NCBI RefSeq assembly: GCF_020923495.1
Contig: NZ_CP064048.1
Location: forward strand, 1 to 64,000
Direction: 5' to 3'
DNA from: Brevibacillus sedimenti
Lineage (GTDB): Bacteria; Bacillota; Bacilli; Brevibacillales; Brevibacillaceae
DNA: 64,000 nt
The notes below the pieces were generated by a model that had not been told where the DNA came from, searched no databases, and saw only the letters and a list, made by a program, of their open reading frames with translations. Below, piece by piece: positions 15,568 to 23,402 of the stretch. Both the position numbers and the translations under genes were made by a program. Position 1 is the stretch's first letter. Every line of letters begins with the position of its first letter.

Positions 15568-16298
15568 ACACGAGTGAACCCGCAGCGTGGAAGCAGGGTG
15601 TGCTGGACGCCCTGCCGATTACGGCCAGCTACGTCTTGTTTGGTGCCATCTTCGGCATGCTCTCCGGTCAGTCCGGCCTGGCCGCCTGGGAAAGCATGGC
15701 GATGTCACTATTCGTCTATTCAGGGGCAGCGCAGTTTGCGGCCAGCTCCATGATCGCCGAACACGCTGGCTTTTGGGCAATCATCTTGACGACTTGTCTG
15801 TTAAATGCACGCCACTTTTTGATGGGCCTGTCGCTGTCTCCCTACTATCAGCGCTTTTCGCCCGCCCAGGTGAATGCGCTCGCTTTTCTGCTGACCGACG
15901 AGCAGTACGCCATTACCCTTAACCGTTTTCGCCGCTATCCGAGCGACACGTCGTACATTCTCGGGGTCGGCCTTTCGCTGTACATTGCCTGGTGCCTGGG
16001 CACCTGGCTGGGAACAGTGGCCGGCCAGTGGATACCAGACCCGGCCGCTCTGGGCCTCGGTTTCAGCTTTACCGCGATGTTTGTGGCGCTCGCGTACTAC
16101 CAGCTCTTGTCCGTTGTTCGCATCCTGACATTTGTGCTCTGCGGGGCGGCGGCCGTCGGGATGACGTTCGTGCTCCCCAACGGGCTGCCCGTTCTGGTCG
16201 CGGGCCTGCTCGCCTTTGCCATCGGCTATTTCCTGCCCGCGGCTGAACCGACCGAAACCGCTCAATCGCCGAACGTCAAGGAGGTGGAGTCGACGTGA
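15564..16298 (+). CDS. azlC: AzlC-family amino acid exporter subunit
   Basis: ATG 15564 overlaps the MocR stop. The protein, 244 residues, begins MNTSEPAAWKQGVLDALPIT and has the AzlC signature VLFGAIFGMLSG, SLFVYSGAAQFAASSMI and LLNARHFLMGLSLSP. Five or more hydrophobic spans fit an inner-membrane permease. With AzlD it forms a two-component exporter of branched-chain amino acids and analogues such as 4-azaleucine. Coupling to a MocR regulator suggests it responds to amino acid or PLP status. Confidence 0.88.
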   Translation: MNTSEPAAWKQGVLDALPITASYVLFGAIFGMLSGQSGLAAWESMAMSLFVYSGAAQFAASSMIAEHAGFWAIILTTCLLNARHFLMGLSLSPYYQRFSPAQVNALAFLLTDEQYAITLNRFRRYPSDTSYILGVGLSLYIAWCLGTWLGTVAGQWIPDPAALGLGFSFTAMFVALAYYQLLSVVRILTFVLCGAAAVGMTFVLPNGLPVLVAGLLAFAIGYFLPAAEPTETAQSPNVKEVEST

Positions 16299-16615
16299 GC
16301 ACCCATCCGCTCCTGCTTTTTCTCGTGATGGCGGTGGCCACCTACCTGTCGCGTCGGGCGTTTCTCCGCTTGCCCAGCCGCCACTTTTCCGCCCGGCTGA
16401 AGAACGGCCTCAGCTTTATTCCGCTTGGCATCTTTGCCTCGCTCATCTTTCCCTCGCTGTTCGTGGCCGAGGGGCAACTGGCGGTGCAACCGCTGTTTCT
16501 GATCGCCAGCGCGCTCTGCTTGGCCGTGATGGCGGTCAGCCGCAACGTCTTTATCAGCTTTGGCGTCAGCCTGGGACTGGTCGTCCTCGTGTCGCTCGGC
16601 GTAATCCCGCTCTGA
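16295..16615 (+). CDS. azlD: AzlD-family exporter subunit
   Basis: GTG 16295 overlaps the azlC stop by four bases (GTGA). The 106-residue product MSTHPLLLFLVMAVATYLSR with RRAFLRLPSRHFSARLKNGL is a typical small AzlD subunit with about four short hydrophobic segments. It is required with AzlC for branched-chain amino acid export. The operon is mocR-azlC-azlD. Confidence 0.88.
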   Translation: MSTHPLLLFLVMAVATYLSRRAFLRLPSRHFSARLKNGLSFIPLGIFASLIFPSLFVAEGQLAVQPLFLIASALCLAVMAVSRNVFISFGVSLGLVVLVSLGVIPL

Positions 16616-16713
16616 GAAAACCGGGTAAATATTCCCACTCTCAGCGTTTGTCCATGGTACAATACGGGTAAAGAATGAAAGAATGGGATTGCGTTGCAGG
16701 AGGGACATGGGAG

Positions 16714-17193
16714 ATGGAAACGTTGCAACATGTGGACGGTACAGACTGGAAAGCGGAAGGCGATTCCGTCCAATCCATTTTGTTTCAAATGGGGGACGAA
16801 ACCTACAGCCTGCCGATCTCGCTGGTGCGGGAGATCATCAAGCCGCTGCCGGTAACCCGCTTCCCCAAGTCGCCGCCGTACGTGGAAGGCGTGATTGATC
16901 TGAGGGGACGGATTCTGCCAATCATCAACCTGCGCACGATGTTCGGTCTGGAGCCGCTGCCGCTGACGGAAGAGAGCCGGTTTATCGACCTGCAGCTGGA
17001 AGGGCTGAATGTGGGGATCGTCGTGGATGCCGTGTCGGAAGTCATCTACCTGTCCCGGCAGGTGATCGAACCGGCTCCCCCGATCGTAGCCGGAGTCGAC
17101 GGCAAATACTTAAGCGGCATTGCCCGCGTGCAGGACAAGCTGATCATGCTGTTGGACGCGGACGAAATTTTTGCCCAGTGGAAAAAGGCTTGA
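16714..17193 (+). CDS. Stand-alone CheW-like chemotaxis coupling protein
   Basis: I choose ATG 16714 (AGGAGGG 9 bp upstream). The 159-residue protein METLQHVDGTDWKAEGDSVQ is a single CheW domain: YSLPISLVREIIKPLPVTRF, VEGVIDLRGRILPIINLRTM and GIARVQDKLIMLLDADEIF. CheW links methyl-accepting receptors to the CheA kinase. No other che gene is nearby, so it is either an auxiliary CheW or a CheV-less adaptor. It is monocistronic with its own terminator. Confidence 0.85.
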   Translation: METLQHVDGTDWKAEGDSVQSILFQMGDETYSLPISLVREIIKPLPVTRFPKSPPYVEGVIDLRGRILPIINLRTMFGLEPLPLTEESRFIDLQLEGLNVGIVVDAVSEVIYLSRQVIEPAPPIVAGVDGKYLSGIARVQDKLIMLLDADEIFAQWKKA

Positions 17194-17199
17194 AACCAA

Positions 17200-17243
17200 A
17201 CAACGCCCCTGGTACGAAAAAAGCGTACAGGGGCGTTGTTTAG
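17200..17243 (+). terminator. Terminator of cheW
   Basis: AACAACGCCCCTGGTAC pairs with GTACAGGGGCGTTGTT, followed by T-rich sequence; stem of about 16 bp. Confidence 0.85.
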
Positions 17244-17337
17244 CTTGCATGCATAATGCTTTGGGACAGACGATGCCGTCTTGCCACGGACACGTTGATT
17301 CGTTCCCGGATCGAATAGCGATCGGCCCTCTTTTCCG

Positions 17338-18006
17338 CTACTCCCGGCCGCCGCTGGCCAGATACGAGTAATTGACCCAGACCATCTCCTCGATCCCGAG
17401 AATTTCCTTGAACAGATCGACGGAGTCGTACAGCATGGAGGAGCCGGTCTCCTCGTCCACTTCGGTCAGGAGCTGCAGGTCAAACAGCGAACGAATCTGC
17501 TGCACCTGCTTGGGTCCGACAAACCTGCTGAAACACTGGGGACGCACCCGGGTAATGCCTTTGCCCACTTCCCGTCGATACTGGTCGGACCGCACCACGC
17601 GATCCAGGATCTCCTCGTACTTTTGCCGCAGGTCGTCGTTTTCGCTGATGGCTTCCTCCACATCCACATGCGGATACAATCGGCCAAACTCCGCTTCCGC
17701 CAGCTCCACGTCCAGCGAATAGCTGATCGTGGCCGAGGATACCTCGTACCCGCCGTCAAACAGCCGAAAGCCCCATCCATTTTCTTCGGAGTCGTGAAAC
17801 CAGAGCAGCGGCACGCAATGGCGGGACAACTGCAGGAGAAACTGCACGGTTTGATGCGTTTCCAGCCATTCGTCCTGCAGGAAAAAGGCGTTCCATTGGT
17901 GATTGACGTTTCTGTGGAAGTAAGGCTGACGCGATTTGGGCAGATCAGTCAGCACTTTCGGTTCGTATTTGCGCGGATACAAAATCCCCGTCGTAAACTC
18001 ACCCAT
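17338..18006 (-). CDS. Hypothetical protein, 222 residues
   Basis: ATG 18004-18006 follows GGTGG. It starts MGEFTTGILYPRKYEPKVLT and is soluble, acidic and rich in aromatic residues, with no membrane segment or metal motif. Features: WLETHQTVQFLLQLSRHCVP, an aromatic WFHDSEENGWGFRLF block, and a helical C-terminal half (EILDRVVRSDQYRREVGKGI). I do not recognise a family. Long even codon use, clean RBS and no competing frame indicate a real gene. It is 333 bp away from the next minus-strand gene and not obviously in its operon. Confidence 0.55.
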   Translation of the reverse strand: MGEFTTGILYPRKYEPKVLTDLPKSRQPYFHRNVNHQWNAFFLQDEWLETHQTVQFLLQLSRHCVPLLWFHDSEENGWGFRLFDGGYEVSSATISYSLDVELAEAEFGRLYPHVDVEEAISENDDLRQKYEEILDRVVRSDQYRREVGKGITRVRPQCFSRFVGPKQVQQIRSLFDLQLLTEVDEETGSSMLYDSVDLFKEILGIEEMVWVNYSYLASGGRE

Positions 18007-18198
18007 CCGTTTTCCACCGCTTTCTGGCAGGCTCCCCTTTTGGGCACATCGGTGTGAGCCATGGTTCTCCCTACCAGTTTATTCATCAGCCGCTTGTTTT
18101 TTGCCGTGATCTTTTATTGCCCGCTGGTGGGGAAAACGGTGTGGGCGGCGACGACCGGCCGCAAAATTCGACCATTGGTGCAGCTCAAGCGGAACTGA

Positions 18199-18684
18199 TC
18201 AGGCCGCCATCACCTTTCCGGTCACAATGCCCAGGACCGTGCGGGCGTAGTCGCCCACCAAGCCGGAACCCGGCTTGCTTTCAAAGCGAAGCGTCAACTC
18301 CAGATGGCCGACGTGTCCAGCCGGCGGGACAATCCAGGACAATTCCGTTTCACCGGCAAGGATTTCTTCAATCCGCTGCTTCTTGGCTTCGATGTCCAGT
18401 TCCGGGTCGTGCGACAGCGAAAATTTCATCGTCACTGCGATCGGCTTGCATGGCCGCGACTCGGTCTGCGTTCCGACCTTGCCGCGGATCACGACCACGC
18501 CGGCATCTCCCCACAAGGTGTACTCCAGGATCGCCTGAAAATGCGGATGGACCTGCAGCTCCAGCGCGGGGAAGCCGCCGTCGACGCGCAGTGCAAACCG
18601 TTCGGCCAATTGTGCGACCTCCTCCTGAAAACGGCGGGCGCACTCCGAAACCGCCTCAAACACGCAAGGTTGAACAGAGTACAT
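18199..18684 (-). CDS. Hypothetical protein, 161 residues
   Basis: I choose ATG 18682-18684 with GGAAGGGTG upstream over GTG 18693. The product starts MYSVQPCVFEAVSECARRFQ with EEVAQLAERFALRVDGGFPA and ends GDYARTVLGIVTGKVMAA. It has predicted mixed alpha/beta content without membrane spans. I do not recognise it. The 18007-18198 gap next to it holds nothing I can support. Confidence 0.5.
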   Translation of the reverse strand: MYSVQPCVFEAVSECARRFQEEVAQLAERFALRVDGGFPALELQVHPHFQAILEYTLWGDAGVVVIRGKVGTQTESRPCKPIAVTMKFSLSHDPELDIEAKKQRIEEILAGETELSWIVPPAGHVGHLELTLRFESKPGSGLVGDYARTVLGIVTGKVMAA

Positions 18685-18736
18685 CCTACTCACCCTTCCC
18701 GGCAGAATATCTGTCCCTCTAACTTCGCAGCGCCGC

Positions 18737-18793
18737 TTGTCGTTTCCTTTGTGGAAACCTGACTACTTTACCCATATTTTCCCGAAACGACAA
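18737..18793. promoter_or_regulatory. Spaced perfect inverted repeat upstream of the 18684 gene
   Basis: TTGTCGTTTC (18737-18746) and GAAACGACAA (18784-18793) are a perfect 10-bp inverted repeat separated by 37 bp. An inner GTTTCC/GGAAAC hairpin overlaps the left arm. It lies in the promoter region of the gene starting at 18684 and beyond the end of the gene at 18874. Could be a two-site operator. Confidence 0.35.
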
Positions 18794-18873
18794 ACATACC
18801 ACTTTACAAGCGTGTTGAACGATCGGACAGGCCTCTTCACTGACGGCCGTGACGGACGGGCGTTTCGCTTTCC

Positions 18874-19922
18874 CTATCTCAGCTCGTACGGATTGGAAGC
18901 GGCAGGCCAGCGGGATGCGAACAAGTGCTGCAACTTTTCCTGCACGGCTTCGTCCAGTTCCAGGTGAAACAGCCGGCCGTTTTCCATGCGAATCAGCGGA
19001 TAGGCGCCCCACTCAAGGGGAACCGCCTCCTCGGTACGGACAAACTCCGGCAGCGCCAAGAGAAACCGGGCAAACGGGTTGGCCTCGTCGGCGGACATGT
19101 GCACCACCTCAAACACGTGCGACAAGGAAGGCGTGACGATCAGCCGGAGCATCTCTCCCTGCTCGGCAGCCCACACCGTAAAGGCGGTCTCGCGCACCTC
19201 GCTGCGGGCGTGGCGGCGCATGACCCAGACCGCTTGCTGGACAGCACTCATCAACAGGTGCTGGGCCCCTTCGTCTCCGTGCTTCTGGCGCAGGCGGGCG
19301 TAGTCGATCAGATAGGCGACGCCCGTCTCTTCCAGCACCTGATCGGGCAGTTCCAGTGCAGAAATGGTCTGCACCACTTCTTCCTGCACGGCCGCTTCGC
19401 TGGGCACGTCTTCCGTCCCCCTTCGTACAGGGAGCGAATCATCGCTTTCGCCCGCGATGCCTCCTGCGGCGAAAAGGTGATTGCTTCCGTGTAGATATGG
19501 GTGAGCAGGCCTGCTTCGTAGGAGAGGTAATGCAGCAGTGTTTGTTCCTGTTCCAGCATGCGCAGGGCCATGTGATGCTCCTCCGGCCGCTTGATGTCAA
19601 ACGCGAGCGGGAAGCCGAGCGGCTGGATCGGATCATGGAGAGTCCAGATCACTGCGAGCAGCTTGTCGCGGTAGGTCTTGAACTCCACCGAGACGGCGTC
19701 CCGGGTCGCTTCGCTGAACGCGTCGACGCTCTCAAACACGAGGTACAGCTCCACGTCGCCTGCCGCGTTGAGACGGGCAAAGTAGGGCAGTCCTTCTTCG
19801 CCCGCCAGGCGGTACAAATCGGCAAAGTTGGTCGCATCCAGCACTTCCCCCTGCGTGGCTGCTGTCGGCGACCTCAGCGACGGATCGGGCACGACTTCCG
19901 GACGAAACGGCTGTCTTGTCAT
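18874..19922 (-). pseudogene. Hypothetical protein coupled to surE, one homopolymer frameshift
   Basis: Two overlapping frames belong to one gene. ATG 19920-19922 overlaps the surE stop (ATGA). The first part begins MTRQPFRPEVVPDPSLRSPT and runs to MIRSLYEGG; restoring one G in a run of five at about 19415 lets it continue TEDVPSEAAVQEEVVQTISA to the stop at 18874. Repaired length is about 349 residues. It is soluble and helical, with no motif that I recognise. The single homopolymer break points to sequencing error. The tight coupling to surE suggests a shared operon. Confidence 0.55.
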
Positions 19923-20719
19923 GATGTGCCCTGACCCCGCTGCTTCAGCAACGGCCACTCGGCCATGTCGGCCAACAGCGAGCGGTCCGTGGCGTCGATA
20001 TGTACCGGCGTGACCGTTATATAGCCGTTTTTGACCAGATAGTAGTCGTCTGCATCGGACTGCTGCTGGCCATCCGGGTACTCCCGTGTCAGCCAGTATC
20101 CCTCGTCCTGCCGATCGAACTTGTCTTCGTAGTGGTGCAGGGCGAGCGCTGCCGGCGCGATTCCTTTTACCTGTTCGGGAGGCAGATGGGGGATGTTGAT
20201 GTTGAAGAAAACGTCGGCGGGCAGCTTCTTCTCGGCCGCCTGCTCGCAGAACATGTGCAGCAGCGGACGAATCAGCTCGCCCACCTGGCCGAAGTCGTCC
20301 TGGGCGTACCAGTTGTCGTAGGAGAGAGCGACGCCGGGAACGCCGAGAATGACCGCTTCCCTTGCCCCGCTGCAGGTGCCCGAGTAGTAGATGTCACGGC
20401 CCAGGTTGGTACCGACATTGATGCCGGAAAAGACGATGTCCGGCCTACGCCGGTCTTCAAACAGCAGATGGCAGGCCGCCTTGACGCAGTCGGCCGGGTT
20501 GCCGTTGATCGCCCACGCCTTTACCGGCAGACCGTAAAAGGGGTGAGAGACAGGAGCCAGCGCGCTGCGGTAGGTGAGGCCGTGCCCTACCCCGCTCCGT
20601 TCTTCCGCCGGAGCCACAACGTAAATCTCCGCATTCTTCAGATCGAGGAGCGCTTCCGCCAGCCGCCTGATGCCCTGCGCTTCAATTCCGTCATCGTTGG
20701 TCAACAATATCCGCAACAT
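19919..20719 (-). CDS. surE: 5'/3'-nucleotidase SurE
   Basis: ATG 20717-20719 (GGAGGACACA upstream) starts MLRILLTNDDGIEAQGIRRL; 266 residues. The divalent-metal motif TNDDG, the GVGHGLTYRS loop and SGINVGTNLGRDIYYSGTCS / AREAVILGVPGVALS are SurE signatures. It is a cytosolic metal-dependent phosphatase acting on nucleoside 5'- and 3'-monophosphates and short polyphosphate, linked to stationary-phase survival. It overlaps the downstream hypothetical gene by 4 bp. Confidence 0.93.
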   Translation of the reverse strand: MLRILLTNDDGIEAQGIRRLAEALLDLKNAEIYVVAPAEERSGVGHGLTYRSALAPVSHPFYGLPVKAWAINGNPADCVKAACHLLFEDRRRPDIVFSGINVGTNLGRDIYYSGTCSGAREAVILGVPGVALSYDNWYAQDDFGQVGELIRPLLHMFCEQAAEKKLPADVFFNINIPHLPPEQVKGIAPAALALHHYEDKFDRQDEGYWLTREYPDGQQQSDADDYYLVKNGYITVTPVHIDATDRSLLADMAEWPLLKQRGQGTS

Positions 20720-20841
20720 GTTGTGTCCTCCTTCGTAGTGGCGCCGCCACCTCGAGTATTCTTCCTCGTCAAGCCACATCAAAGTGCCCGCAGGGGAGCT
20801 TATTGGCACTGCCTGCTTTTCTCCTTATTGTACCAAAAATG

Positions 20842-20873
20842 AAAAACGGACCCCAATCCACTGTGAGGTCCGC
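20842..20873 (-). terminator. Terminator of the TerB-like gene
   Basis: On the minus strand GCGGACC...GGGTCCGT followed by TTTTTC, immediately after the stop at 20924. Confidence 0.75.
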
Positions 20874-20923
20874 ACATCGTTTTTCAGCTGCACGCGGTTC
20901 GCTTTCAGAGCGCCGCCTGCTAC

Positions 20924-21349
20924 CTAATCGTCGACGATCTTTTTCCAACGCTCCCGCCAACGGATGCCTTCTTCGATCCACGCTTCCACCTGGGCGATCT
21001 TTCCCTCGGGAATCCCCAGCAGGCGAGCGATGCGGCGAATCTCGTTCGTTTCCGCCTGCGACAGCTTGTGGTCGATCAGCGCGATCCGGTACAGCTTGCG
21101 CAACAGCATCAGCTTCTCCGCCCGCGTCAGGTCCATCAAGTCAGCCACGATTGTCTCCGGCCGCTTGGGATAATCCATGTCATCCATGAGAATCTGCCGC
21201 TCTTTCAGCGTGAAATGCTCCGAATTGACAATCTCCTGAATCCGGGTCAATTCTTTATTGCCTATATATCCGTCGGCATGGCCAACGCAGATCATCAAGC
21301 GAATGGACGCAAACAAAATCTGTTTGTCCTTTTCGGTTTTGCTGTACAA
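20924..21349 (-). CDS. TerB-like (tellurite resistance B) helical protein
   Basis: TTG 21347-21349 is preceded by GGGGGAGG at 8 bp; no ATG is available. The 141-residue product starts MYSKTEKDKQILFASIRLMI with CVGHADGYIGNKELTRIQEI and ends WIEEGIRWRERWKKIVDD. DADGxI-like acid loop followed by helices matches the TerB/DjlA-N fold that binds Ca2+. It is cytosolic. Upstream is a textbook ECF-type promoter (21424-21451), linking it to an envelope-stress regulon, in line with the tellurite-family genes in the sigma-W regulon of B. subtilis. Confidence 0.62.
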   Translation of the reverse strand: MYSKTEKDKQILFASIRLMICVGHADGYIGNKELTRIQEIVNSEHFTLKERQILMDDMDYPKRPETIVADLMDLTRAEKLMLLRKLYRIALIDHKLSQAETNEIRRIARLLGIPEGKIAQVEAWIEEGIRWRERWKKIVDD

Positions 21350-21423
21350 TCGTTTTTCCTCCCCCGAAACTCACTGCAATGCGCGATATTCACTGCAAAT
21401 GTGAGAAGCAGTATTTGCCTAAT

Positions 21424-21451
21424 TATACGACGAAAGGGGTAAGCGGTTTCA
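21424..21451 (-). promoter_or_regulatory. ECF sigma (sigma-W-type) promoter for the TerB-like gene
   Basis: On the minus strand TGAAAC (21446-21451), 16 bp, then CGTATA (21424-21429). This equals the published B. subtilis sigma-W consensus. Predicted transcription begins near 21417, about 68 bp before the TTG start. Very unlikely to be chance at that position and spacing. Confidence 0.75.
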
Positions 21452-21460
21452 GACAAAAAT

Positions 21461-21477
21461 GTGACATTTTCTGTCAC
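21461..21477. promoter_or_regulatory. Palindrome upstream of the ECF promoter
   Basis: GTGACA-TTTTC-TGTCAC is a perfect 6-5-6 palindrome, 10 bp beyond the -35 box. It could bind an activator or repressor; it could also be the end hairpin for the sgrR-like gene, but it lacks a T-run. Confidence 0.4.
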
Positions 21478-21536
21478 GCTCGGACAAACATGCGGGAAAA
21501 ATCTGGCCAACCGTGCGCATTGAGTGAAAGGCCTGA

Positions 21537-23284
21537 CTATCGGGGGTGGGCAAGCAGTTCGATGCGATTCCGGTACAGCGGCAAAAACACCCGCTGCCGA
21601 AGCAGCCAGGACACGATCGCCTGCATTTGCCGGCGCCGCTTTTTTCATCGAAGGTGCGCGCAAGCTCCGCTGATCGGGCGGTCACTTCCCTGACGGCTTC
21701 CGGCGGCAGGTGGTGACACGGACTGAATGCCTGATCGTGCAAAAATTCCAAAAGCGACAGTTCTTCCCGCTCGTCGATGTTGGCGCTGTCCAGCACGAGA
21801 TCGGCATGCCTGAATGTCTCGGGTCGGGCCATCTCTTCCGGCTCGACGTACACAATCCGAACATCGATGCCATAACGGGCGCAGCGCATCCGAATCCACT
21901 CCGCATCCTCGACGTGATCCTGGTCAGGATAGCTGACGAGCCGGAGGGGTTCTTCCCTGTAGCCGCTCGCCTGCAAGCGCCGCAAAATCTCGGCGTCACT
22001 CGTCTGCGGGAAACTTCGTACCTTGCGCCTCTCCTGTTCTCCCCAGATGACCGCCGGCTCCCGTAATCCTCCCAGTTCCTCCAGCAGCAGCCGGCGATCC
22101 AGGATACGGTCAAGGATCGACCGAAAGGCAGCAGACGTAACCGGCCCAGGCTTGATCATGTTGCACCCGAGGTACTGAAAGCAGCGCTCGCTGCGGGACA
22201 CCTCCGTCCAGGTCGACCGCGAATCATCCTGTTTTTCCCTTCCCGGGACGTTGGCGAATACGATTTCGGGCCATCCGGCTTCCGTTTCGCCCGTCATGTC
22301 CGGGACGCACCAGATTTCGATCCGATCCGTAAACGGACGGCCGCCAAAATACGGCTCAAACGCCTCCAGCACCAGCATCGAGTCGTCATTGCGGACCACG
22401 CGAAACGGCCCGGTTCCCGATGGCATGCAGCCAAATTGCTCGCCCATCTGCTCCGTGTAGTCAAACGGGACGATGGAAGCAAACTCCTTGCTCAAGGCGT
22501 GCAGCAGCAGGCTGTCCGGATGGTGCAGCCTGATCCGCAGTGTGTACGCGTCAACCACGTCCACCGCACGGATCGACCGGACAAGCCATTGATGAAGGGG
22601 AGACTTGTCCCGCAGGCGAAGCAGGGCATACCGCACATCCTCCGCCTCCAGCATTCTGCCGTGGTGAAACCAGACCCCTTTTCGCAGGATAAACGTCCAC
22701 TCCGTTCCCTGGGGATTCGCCTCCCAGTACAAGGCAAGCCGGGGTTCAAAACGACCTTGCTGTGGATCAAAGTGAACAAGCGTATCAAATACATGTTTGG
22801 TCAGATGGGCTTCCGAACGCAGCAGCACGCGGGAGGGGTCCAGCATGGGCAGCGGCCTGCCCTGGGACAGCCGCAGCACGTCCTGTCTGCTTCCCGGACT
22901 CCTGCTGACATGCAGGCCAAACTGACTGCTCATCCAGCGCTGAAAACTTTCCTCCAGCTCGCCTAACTCCTCCCGATACCGGGCTACAAACACGCGTGCT
23001 CCGCGAATCTCTCCCTGCCGGACCAGTTCCCTGGCGACAGAGAGCGCGGCGTCAGCGGGATGAATGCGAAACGTCAGCACGGACTGATGTCCCCTGCCCT
23101 TACCGGGCTGCCAGACAATCCACCCCCGCTGCGCTAACTTTTTTACCGTAGCCGCCGCATTGCGCGGGGTGCAGCACAAGATGGAAGCCGCACAGGCCAG
23201 AGAGAGGGTGATGGGCTTGTCGATCGCCGCCTGCGGGCAGCCGGCAAACAGCCGATGATAATGTTCAAACAGGATCATAATCAT
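21537..23284 (-). pseudogene. SgrR-type regulator (winged helix plus solute-binding domain), one frameshift
   Basis: ATG 23282-23284 follows GAGGCGG. The N-terminus MIMILFEHYHRLFAGCPQAA with SILCCTPRNAAATVKKLAQR is the SgrR_N winged helix (1-110), and residues about 150-560 form an SBP_bac_5 fold (LLRSEAHLTKHVFDTLVHFD; WTFILRKGVWFHHGRMLEAE). An A6 run near 21635 has probably lost one A; when restored the end reads QMQAIVSWLLRQRVFLPLYR and stops at 21537-21539. SgrR proteins bind a small ligand (glucose-6-phosphate stress in enterics) and regulate an adjacent exporter. Divergent transcription from an MFS gene mirrors sgrR-setA. Confidence 0.7.
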
Positions 23285-23304
23285 ACACCGCCTCAAAACA
23301 TGAA

Positions 23305-23322
23305 AAAACGACGTGTCGTTTT
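23305..23322. promoter_or_regulatory. Palindromic operator candidate between sgrR-like and its MFS neighbour
   Basis: AAAACGAC-GT-GTCGTTTT is a perfect 8-2-8 palindrome in the 118-bp divergent promoter region, well placed to act on both genes. A -10-like GTACAAT occurs downstream for the MFS gene. Confidence 0.55.
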
Positions 23323-23402
23323 GTACGCTTTTTCTTTCGTTCCCCCCGGCGTACAATCGGGTACAATCCCAATCCCGATACAGAAAGGATACCAGGATAA
23401 AC

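Noticed and set aside
18061-18198. 45-codon open frame MVLPTSLFISRLFF...
   Set aside because: No RBS, mixed codon use and a position between two opposite-strand genes; not enough support.
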